A stretch of 64,000 nt of DNA, taken from assembly GCA_015056625.1 (NCBI GenBank), contig SVFY01000011.1:40838-104837 (forward strand), written 5' to 3'. A program made the translations under genes and the position numbers. The notes under the pieces are model-generated. The model did no database searches and was not told the DNA's origin. It saw only the letters and a list, made by a program, of their open reading frames with translations. The stretch is from Butyrivibrio sp. (GTDB lineage Bacteria; Bacillota; Clostridia; Lachnospirales; Lachnospiraceae). Shown here piece after piece: positions 16,283-23,416 of the stretch (positions within the stretch are counted from its first letter, which is position 1; each line of letters opens with the position of its first letter).

Positions 16283-18223
16283 ATGCAATTTTTCAAGGGA
16301 TTATTAAAGATACCAGAATTATATTATCGCGATAAGGATGCGGTTCAAACTACTGCCAAAACTCTTAACACGAAGTACTGGCTTCATGAAAACGGTAGTA
16401 GATACCATATCCTGGCAAGTGAGGTAACGGTCAATCGGATTACATTCATTACAATGTATGAAGGGGGAGAGACATCTATTGAAGATGTTCGGGAGAACTG
16501 CGAGATGTTCATTGAGGAGCTATGTTCTGCTCATGGCAGCCAGCATTTAGATGCTTATTCAAATCAGATGAAGATTACGGAGATAACATTGGATAGTTTT
16601 TGTAATCTCTTTTCCGAGGATTTGCTTAATAAAATGTATGAGGATAAAACTGCTATCATGGGTATTCTTCATATTGATAACACGAAGTTTGTCTGCAAAG
16701 AGGAACTGTTGGAACCATTTAGCAATTATAAACAATTTACGCGGAGATACCTGGATAACAGAGAACTTATGAGGATAAGAAATGGGAGGGTGAGGTCAGA
16801 TAGTATAGTGTTTCAACCGGTACATTATATTGTCCTTGAAAATAACGCAGAAATAATAAAACAGATAGATGATGAGCTCATATATGAACTTAGAAAAGCT
16901 AAAAGAATAGTGAGTAGAAGGTGCATACATCTTTCAGAAGACGATGTTTTTAAGATACAGAAATACGGTCATAGAATTCAAAATCTAAACAATCTTGACG
17001 GAGGGATAGTGTTTGTGGACGTTTCTTCTGACTCTGTAAACGATTTGGTCAGGACAGTATATTCTGAAACAAATCACTATCGTGGTAGATATGCTGTGGT
17101 TTTTCATGTGAATGAAGACGATGAAAAGAGCGTTGAAGAAATAGAAAAAACATGCAGGCTATGGCCATTTTTCATAATTTGTAATAAACGACTTGGAAGG
17201 CGTGATGCAATCAGGCAATTGCTGGAGGTTGCTAAGAGTAATGACATAGATATTTCAAGAAAAGATTGTCAGGAAATTTTGAAGGCTAACGGAATAAAGA
17301 ATGAATATACCTTTGATGAAATAAATGACATGTTTAGACGATGGATGCTTACAGTCTACAATATTGAAGTTTATCATCCGCAGTACAGAGAAATGATCGA
17401 GCAGTACTACAGTAGTGACGCAGGAAATGCTGATGGGTTGAAAGAGCTGGATGAACTTATTGGACTTAGAGACGTAAAAGAATTATGCAGGAAGATCATA
17501 AGCTTTTATGAGGTTCAAAAAATAAGAAGAGTTTTTTCTGACGAGATTGAGAACATTGGTATGCATATGGTTTTTACAGGTAATCCAGGAACCGCAAAGA
17601 CCACAGTCGCGAGACTTATGGCAAGAATACTCAAGCAGAAAGGAATATTGTCTCGTGGAGAGATGATTGAAGTGGGAAGAGCTGATCTTGTTGGCAAATA
17701 TGTAGGTTGGACTGCCAAGACAGTAAAGGACTATTTTCATAAGGCGAAAGGGAATGTGCTTTTTATTGATGAAGCATATTCTCTTGTTGATGACAACAAG
17801 AGCTTTGGTACTGAAGCCATTAATACAATCGTTCAGGAAATGGAGAATTGCAGAAATGATGTTGTTGTTATCTTTGCAGGTTACAAGAAAGAAATGGCAG
17901 AGTTTATCAAGGCCAATAGTGGCCTAGAGAGCAGAATCAGTTTCTTTGTTGATTTTCCGGATTATTCAGGAGATGAGCTATTTGGCATTCTTAAGCATCT
18001 GGCTAAAAAAGATAACTATGAGCTTGGAGATGATGTTTATGAGAAATTCATGGCTAATATGGAAATGCGTAATACTCAAAATGGAAACGGAAGATTGGTC
18101 AGAAATGAATTTGAAAAGGCAAAGCTCAGGCAGGCTCAGCGAATAATGGGAATGGCAAAGAAGAGAAGAAAAGAAGCATTGTTTACTTTGGTTGGACAGG
18201 ATTTCGGAGGTGAAGTTATATGA
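16283..18223 (+). CDS. AAA+ ATPase, CbbX/SpoVK type
   Basis: 647 residues from ATG 16283, preceded by GGAGGAGG. The first 400 residues are not recognised. The C-terminal AAA+ module shows Walker A GNPGTAKTTVARLM near residue 433 (Ala for the usual Gly before Lys), Walker B VLFIDEAYSL near 492, and sensor and arginine-finger region ESRISFFVDFPDYS near 550. This is the CbbX/SpoVK clade, whose members remodel protein complexes. Its stop overlaps the start of the next gene by four bases, so the two are co-translated and probably act together. The partner or substrate is unknown. Confidence 0.85.
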   Translation: MQFFKGLLKIPELYYRDKDAVQTTAKTLNTKYWLHENGSRYHILASEVTVNRITFITMYEGGETSIEDVRENCEMFIEELCSAHGSQHLDAYSNQMKITEITLDSFCNLFSEDLLNKMYEDKTAIMGILHIDNTKFVCKEELLEPFSNYKQFTRRYLDNRELMRIRNGRVRSDSIVFQPVHYIVLENNAEIIKQIDDELIYELRKAKRIVSRRCIHLSEDDVFKIQKYGHRIQNLNNLDGGIVFVDVSSDSVNDLVRTVYSETNHYRGRYAVVFHVNEDDEKSVEEIEKTCRLWPFFIICNKRLGRRDAIRQLLEVAKSNDIDISRKDCQEILKANGIKNEYTFDEINDMFRRWMLTVYNIEVYHPQYREMIEQYYSSDAGNADGLKELDELIGLRDVKELCRKIISFYEVQKIRRVFSDEIENIGMHMVFTGNPGTAKTTVARLMARILKQKGILSRGEMIEVGRADLVGKYVGWTAKTVKDYFHKAKGNVLFIDEAYSLVDDNKSFGTEAINTIVQEMENCRNDVVVIFAGYKKEMAEFIKANSGLESRISFFVDFPDYSGDELFGILKHLAKKDNYELGDDVYEKFMANMEMRNTQNGNGRLVRNEFEKAKLRQAQRIMGMAKKRRKEALFTLVGQDFGGEVI

Positions 18224-19224
18224 TATACGTTGATTTCAGAAAAGAATGTCTTGGCAGGATCAAGGAAGAGTATAAAGCGTTTGGCTGGAGTATTAAGTTA
18301 TACCTTAAAGGAGATACTTCAGATGACAAGGAAGAGCTGGATTTTATCCATCAGACAAATCTCAAATACTTCGGTCACAGTAAAGATGTGCTAGATGGAG
18401 ACTTCTATTACATGACAAAGAAAGTTTCCAACAACTCAAAAATGATGAGCAGATTTGAAGTGAGCTTTTTGTATGATGAGTTCAAAAAGGGAGGCTGGAA
18501 GAAGGTTGATCATATCGTGAAGATCAATATCACTTCGGCAACGGATTCCCAGATTACGATTGGGAATATTGATGATTATGACAGTATAAATAATATGCTG
18601 ATAGTAAGGCCTGTTAGATACAAAGAAAATGAAGACGATCTCAAGGAGATGGTATTTAGGCAGATTGGTGACTTTGCCTTAGTATTGTATATGAGAGTAT
18701 CAGATGATAAACAGTTACTCACATCCTTCAAGATATCCCAGGAAGTGTTTAAGAATTGGGGAAAGAGCGAGGATGAGGTGTTTGATAGGGCGCTGGAGAA
18801 TTCCAGTATTTTATACCCAGAGGCTTTTACAAGAGCAGGAATTAGTATGAAGGAAATAATGGTACCTGAACTGGGGAATATGCGAGTTCCTATATTGTAT
18901 AATGCACCATTTGCTGTTGATGGCGATAAGCTGAAGAGATATGAACATTTAACGGTTACTTGTCCACAATATCCAAATGGTGCAGTTTCATTCTTTTATC
19001 CTAGGGTTAAAGATAAACTGAACAAGGTGTTTGATAACGAAGATTACTATGTCGTCTTTCTATCGATTGCTGGATTTGCTGTACATAGTTATTCCAACAC
19101 TGAGCTGGAAGATCTTGTTGAGGCACTTAAGGATAATAATGAGAGATTTCCGCAGGATACATTGACAAATTATGTGTATGTTTATCGTGTGGTGGAAGAT
19201 AAACTTGAACCTGTGATGGTATAA
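18220..19224 (+). CDS. DUF5688-like protein of unknown function
   Basis: 334 residues, coupled to the AAA gene (overlap ATGA). The middle and C-terminal parts resemble, from memory, the Lachnospiraceae family DUF5688: RPVRYKENEDDLKEMVFRQIGDFALVLYMRV (split around residues 127-157), VFKNWGKSEDEVFDRALENS, then ILYNAPFAVDGDKL and DYYVVFLSIAGFAVHS. No signal peptide, membrane segment or catalytic motif is visible. It may be a substrate or adaptor of the ATPase. The family match is moderate. Confidence 0.6.
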   Translation: MIYVDFRKECLGRIKEEYKAFGWSIKLYLKGDTSDDKEELDFIHQTNLKYFGHSKDVLDGDFYYMTKKVSNNSKMMSRFEVSFLYDEFKKGGWKKVDHIVKINITSATDSQITIGNIDDYDSINNMLIVRPVRYKENEDDLKEMVFRQIGDFALVLYMRVSDDKQLLTSFKISQEVFKNWGKSEDEVFDRALENSSILYPEAFTRAGISMKEIMVPELGNMRVPILYNAPFAVDGDKLKRYEHLTVTCPQYPNGAVSFFYPRVKDKLNKVFDNEDYYVVFLSIAGFAVHSYSNTELEDLVEALKDNNERFPQDTLTNYVYVYRVVEDKLEPVMV

Positions 19225-19252
19225 AAAAGTGGCGCAGCCCTTGGGCTGCGCC
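19225..19252 (-). terminator. Intrinsic terminator of Rpn copy 2
   Basis: GGCGCAGCCC and GGGCTGCGCC are perfect 10-base arms with a two-base centre and a six-T run on the minus strand. It also lies directly behind the DUF5688-like gene on the plus strand. Confidence 0.85.
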
Positions 19253-19262
19253 AAACATATAT

Positions 19263-20315
19263 TTATTCTTTTGGTGGTTCATATTTACTGAGTTTTTCCT
19301 GAAGCTCTACAATGGTGGATTGCAAATTGGTGATGGTAGCATCCTTGTTAGCAAGAGATGAACCCATATTAGCGATGGTAGCATCTTTATTAGCGATGGT
19401 AGCATTTGCATCATCGAGCTTCTCCTGAAGTTCATCAATCATGTACTTGACTGTGTTTCTATCGAGAATCTGAAGTTCTTTTGACCACATCTCCATCACC
19501 CTTTCTATGTTCTGACATAGGTCATATAAATCAGAATACATGGACTTAAAACCTGGATATTTGGTAATCAGTTCAATGATGTATTTGGGCTCGTCGCACC
19601 CTAGGAACGTAAGCCATGCATCAAGTTCACTTTTTATACCTCTATTATGAAGTTTCTCAAGGAAAATATCAATCGGAATAAAGATAAAGTTCTGGAGCAT
19701 GTTCAGGTTTATTCCAGTGTTTGAAGTGGTTGAGAATCTGTGGACATATTCGTTTTTGAATTCCCAGAAGCAAGCAGGACTGCTTTCTAAAAAGACTATG
19801 GTGTAGACAGGAGCGATATCCTTATAACTGAATTTTGATTTGGTTTTATCCCTTAGCCGCTTGTATTGTCTAAGAAGCAGATCTGCGGAGTAGCAGGATG
19901 CTCTTTCACCGGTGAATAGATATCCAAGTTTCTGTACTTCTATGTTAGCAAGGGATTTGTCCTCCAATTCCACTACAATATCTGTAATGACAAGGGACAT
20001 TTCGTCTCCAAGACGGGTGCTATCATTTGGCAGAACATCCTTAACTTTGACCTTCCTTTCCAGTAGTATACTTAGCAGATTTGAAAGTCTGTCAGGGGCA
20101 TATTCTGGATTAAGAACCTCCTTGAAAAAGCTGTCATACAGTATCTTGATGCCTTTATTACCGGTACAAATATTAAGAAATTCCTCCTGCTGATTGCTGG
20201 TCCATGATTCATAAATGTTTTCAAGATTTGGATGCTTCTTAATGTCATCGAAAATTAGTTCTTTCGTTCTGATGCACGGAAAGAACTGAGATAGATTTGT
20301 TTCTTTGTAAGTCAT
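19263..20315 (-). CDS. Rpn family PD-(D/E)XK nuclease, copy 2
   Basis: 350 residues, same domains as copy 1: SFFKEVLNPEYAPDRLS, VITDIVVELEDKSLANIEVQ with the catalytic D and E-x-Q, and a C-terminal coiled coil. Bases 19392-19928 are identical to 11537-12073. The N-terminal 129 codons match in length but differ at many positions. The heptads here are degenerate (NKDATIANMGSSLANKDATI) rather than exact repeats. The start ATG follows GAAAGGAAAC. It lies convergent with the DUF5688-like gene and divergent from surface protein C. Confidence 0.85.
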   Translation of the reverse strand: MTYKETNLSQFFPCIRTKELIFDDIKKHPNLENIYESWTSNQQEEFLNICTGNKGIKILYDSFFKEVLNPEYAPDRLSNLLSILLERKVKVKDVLPNDSTRLGDEMSLVITDIVVELEDKSLANIEVQKLGYLFTGERASCYSADLLLRQYKRLRDKTKSKFSYKDIAPVYTIVFLESSPACFWEFKNEYVHRFSTTSNTGINLNMLQNFIFIPIDIFLEKLHNRGIKSELDAWLTFLGCDEPKYIIELITKYPGFKSMYSDLYDLCQNIERVMEMWSKELQILDRNTVKYMIDELQEKLDDANATIANKDATIANMGSSLANKDATITNLQSTIVELQEKLSKYEPPKE

Positions 20316-20352
20316 TTGTTTCCTTTCTTTTGCATGATACGTATGGTAAATT

Positions 20353-20399
20353 CAGCGAATCGCTGGCGCCACGAATGTGGCTCTTGGCTCTGACTGAGC
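20353..20399 (-). promoter_or_regulatory. Three-hairpin leader of Rpn copy 2
   Basis: On the minus strand: GCTC/GAGC (20387-20399), GCCAC/GTGGC with loop ATTC (20368-20381) and CAGCG/CGCTG (20353-20365). Same order and spacing as before copy 1; differences between copies tend to preserve pairing (GTCAC to GCCAC, ATCAGC to CAGCG). Confidence 0.5.
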
Positions 20400-20591
20400 A
20401 CGACAAGTGATATCATACACAATTTTCTCCGATAAGTCTTTAAGACTTTCTTAATAATTCTTAAGATTTTATGAAGAAAAGTCCCCCTAAAAAGGAGTTA
20501 GCATCTACTAACTGCGGCCTTTCTAAAATTTCAGTTAACAGTCTCTGAAAGCCGCATGAACAGCGGCTGAAATAAAAATAAATCGCACAAA
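20400..20591. other. Non-coding stretch with a partial hairpin
   Basis: Between the Rpn leader and the promoter of surface protein C. It contains the shared ATTCTTAAGAT stretch near 20456 and overlapping stems built from GCGGCCTTTC (20515), GAAAGCCGC (20547) and CAGCGGC (20562). No reading frame is convincing. Confidence 0.45.
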
Positions 20592-20626
20592 TATGATGGA
20601 TTCTATGATTACAGGTGGTGTATCTT
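20592..20626 (+). promoter_or_regulatory. Surface-regulon promoter element, copy d
   Basis: TATGAT at 20592-20597 and 20604-20609 with linker ggattc, then 11 bases and TATCTT at 20621-20626. Confidence 0.75.
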
Positions 20627-20683
20627 ATTCGTATTAAAAATTTGAATCGTTTGCTGAAAATTAATTTCTATGAGGGAAGAATA

Positions 20684-23329
20684 ATGAAAAAGTTAGATAA
20701 GCAGATAGTTAGTGCACTTGCAATTGGAATCGGCGCAGGACTTATGATGTGTCCTGTTACAGCTTACGCTGATGAGGGTGAGCCGAATGAGAATAATAAT
20801 GATGATCCTGTGACAACTCAGGCGGGCGACGAACAGAAGAGCGAAGAGAATTCTGAGGTGCAGGAGACAGCTGAGGCTGCAGAAGCAATCAGCAAAGCAG
20901 CGGCTGCAGTGGACAGTGCACAGGATGCTGTACCTACGGCTCCGGCAGGTGAAACAAACGGCTATGAGAATGCAAACGCTGCTCTCAATAGTGCTGAAAA
21001 CCAGATAAATGATGCTGCAACTGAGCTTGGAGATGCGCAGGACGCTTTGGATACTGCGCAGAGAGATATCGAGACTGCTGGTGCTCAGGATAAGATAGTA
21101 GATGACAAGGCTACTGAAATTGAAAATGATTATGGCAAAACCATTAGTGATGCACAGAATGCCATTGATATAGTGAATGGAATAGATGTCGACACTGATT
21201 CTAAAGAGAGTGCGCAAGAAGCTGTAAAAGATGCGCAAAAGAAGGTTGAAGATGCTGATAAAGCTTTTTCTGATGCTGAAACTGCTGAAGCTGAGGCTAC
21301 TATAGCAAGTGAAGCGGCCAAGAATGCATTAGATGACATTGAAACTCAGAAGGAAGATTATGATAATCAGATAGAGGCTGCAGAGCATGATCTGGCGATG
21401 GCTGAGACTGCGCTAATTATTGCTGCTGATGATCTTGCAAATAAGCAGTCTGCTGCTGAGATAGCTCTTTCGAATCTCGATGGAGAACTTGGTAAACAGA
21501 TAGTTGATCTGAGAAAAGCTATTTCAGATGCGAGTGATGAGAATATTCAGGACAAGGTTGATGAACTTGGAAAGCTCATCGTGGACAACTTTGTTCTTGT
21601 TACTGAAGATGACAAAGAAGCTTATAAAAATGGAGACTTTTCTTTTACCTATTCATTAGATGAAAGTGGCCAGATAGTGGTTACTAAGGTGGAAGAAAAG
21701 AGTGTACCTGACTTAGTTGTGGACCATCCTGAAGGATATTTTGATTCATATGGTATTGAGCTTGATAAGAGCCACTATGATACAGTGATCATTGATGAAA
21801 AAAATGGCAATAATTCGGCTTATGCATATAATGAAAGCGAAAGTTGGATAATCGATCGAATTCCTGTGGAACCGTATATTGAAGCTATTGCAGGTAGTGA
21901 TGGGACTGAATGGACAGAATTTAATGGCACTGATGATGTAGAGCATATTGGGGAAAAAGTAGTTACTACCTACAATCATAACGGCTCTATGGTTGATGCT
22001 GTAAAAGAGTCTTATTATAAAATTTATACGACTACAGATTATAAGAAGATCATAGCACATACTACATCTCCAGATTATCACAGTGATCTTGTTAGGCAAG
22101 AAGCAATGATGGTATACAGCGAGGATGTGATAACAAAGGAGTTTGCGGAAAACCCAGATTATGAAGGCTGGGAAATTTCGAATATAAAATATGATGTAAG
22201 GCTTGTGGATGAAGAAGCGGCTAGACCAAGCTATAAGTGCTATGTAGAGGTTACTATTTCAAGACGTGGCATAGACCAACAGATCGCTTCAAAAGAAGTT
22301 TACTATAAAGCTGATAGATACAACTTTGTAGAAGCGTGGACAGAAATAGTGTCTTATAAAATTGAAGTGGATAAAACAGTTGTAGATTCTGCAGAAGCTG
22401 TGACGACTACTATAGATAACTATAATACTAAAGTGACTGCCGCTCAGGATGCCCTTGATAAGGCAGGTGAAGCAACAACAGCTTACAATAATGCCCTTGA
22501 AAAGGTTAAAACTGCAAAAGAAAAAGTAAAAGTACTTTCAGACAGCTTTGTATCAGAAACTGATGTTAAAAATGCTAAAGATGCCCACACAGCAGCTCTT
22601 GCTCATCTTGATAGTGCGAAGGATAAGAAGACTGCGGCAGAGAACAAGCTAAAAGATGCAAAAGAAGCTCTTGATGGGGCTGCTGATAAGATAAAAGCTA
22701 TTGATGAAAGAATTCTTGCACAGCAGCAGGCTGCTCAGAATAATGAAGGCGATGGGCAGAGTAATGAGAATCCGACTGGTAATGGTACAGCAACAGGAGA
22801 TAGTGGAAGTTCAGGTAATGGTAGCTCATCAGATGGTGGAAATTCTGGAAATGACACAGTAACAGATGATCAGCCTCAGATTGTGCCAACTATTGCTGGC
22901 GCTACTAAAGCAGATAATGGCACTGAGACAAATGTAACTCCTCTTGTGGCAGGCGCAAATGCTACAGTAACAAGGACAGCGCCTACGACCAGAAGGGCTC
23001 AGATGAGCCAGCTTGCTCAGTCTCTTTCAGATGAAGTAAAAAGAATTAATGATGCTGAAAAAGTTCAGGAAAATAGCGAGGATACAACGAAAGTTTTGGC
23101 ATCTACCGATGCTGGCTCAAAGGCTGGAAAGAACGTATCCAAAGATTTCACATCGTCAGTAGATGGAGCAGCTGCCAATATTGAGGATGAGGAGACAGCT
23201 CTTTCTGCAACAGCTACTAATAACAGCGTGAAGTTCCCAATAATCTTTGCACTCCTTGGTGCTATCGTAGCAGGTGTTTCAGTAAGTGAGTACCTCAGGA
23301 TGAAAAAAGAAGATAACGAGCTGTTTTGA
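20684..23329 (+). CDS. Large coiled-coil surface protein C
   Basis: 881 residues from ATG 20684 (GAGGGAAGA upstream); a TTG/GTG extension upstream would run into the promoter. Signal peptide 1-29 (KQIVSALAIGIGAGLMM, ending TAYA/D). Coiled coil about 60-295, a divergent Tyr/Asp-rich domain about 300-570, second coiled coil about 575-680, then a Gly/Ser/Asn linker. IEDEETALSAT comes before a membrane helix and VSVSEYLRMKK. It lacks the WWW triplet of its relatives but keeps the rest of the tail pattern. Likely cell-surface protein; no enzyme signature. Confidence 0.78.
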   Translation: MKKLDKQIVSALAIGIGAGLMMCPVTAYADEGEPNENNNDDPVTTQAGDEQKSEENSEVQETAEAAEAISKAAAAVDSAQDAVPTAPAGETNGYENANAALNSAENQINDAATELGDAQDALDTAQRDIETAGAQDKIVDDKATEIENDYGKTISDAQNAIDIVNGIDVDTDSKESAQEAVKDAQKKVEDADKAFSDAETAEAEATIASEAAKNALDDIETQKEDYDNQIEAAEHDLAMAETALIIAADDLANKQSAAEIALSNLDGELGKQIVDLRKAISDASDENIQDKVDELGKLIVDNFVLVTEDDKEAYKNGDFSFTYSLDESGQIVVTKVEEKSVPDLVVDHPEGYFDSYGIELDKSHYDTVIIDEKNGNNSAYAYNESESWIIDRIPVEPYIEAIAGSDGTEWTEFNGTDDVEHIGEKVVTTYNHNGSMVDAVKESYYKIYTTTDYKKIIAHTTSPDYHSDLVRQEAMMVYSEDVITKEFAENPDYEGWEISNIKYDVRLVDEEAARPSYKCYVEVTISRRGIDQQIASKEVYYKADRYNFVEAWTEIVSYKIEVDKTVVDSAEAVTTTIDNYNTKVTAAQDALDKAGEATTAYNNALEKVKTAKEKVKVLSDSFVSETDVKNAKDAHTAALAHLDSAKDKKTAAENKLKDAKEALDGAADKIKAIDERILAQQQAAQNNEGDGQSNENPTGNGTATGDSGSSGNGSSSDGGNSGNDTVTDDQPQIVPTIAGATKADNGTETNVTPLVAGANATVTRTAPTTRRAQMSQLAQSLSDEVKRINDAEKVQENSEDTTKVLASTDAGSKAGKNVSKDFTSSVDGAAANIEDEETALSATATNNSVKFPIIFALLGAIVAGVSVSEYLRMKKEDNELF

Positions 23330-23357
23330 TCGTTCCCATGATCTAAGACATTAAAAT

Positions 23358-23390
23358 AGCCCCAGCGCTTTGATCAAGCGCTGGGGCTTT
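23358..23390. terminator. Bidirectional terminator between convergent surface genes
   Basis: AGCCCCAGCGCTT and AAGCGCTGGGGCT are perfect 13-base arms around TGATC, with T-rich sequence on both strands. Confidence 0.9.
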
Positions 23391-23416
23391 ATTCTGGAAT
23401 TGTTTATGGAAAAGAG

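Noticed and set aside
11435..20315. The two Rpn genes as ends of a composite transposon
   Set aside because: No terminal inverted repeats or target duplications were seen, and Rpn proteins are nucleases rather than proven transposases despite the family name.
20400..20591. Attenuator for surface gene C
   Set aside because: The stems lie upstream of the proposed promoter, so they would not be in that gene's transcript.
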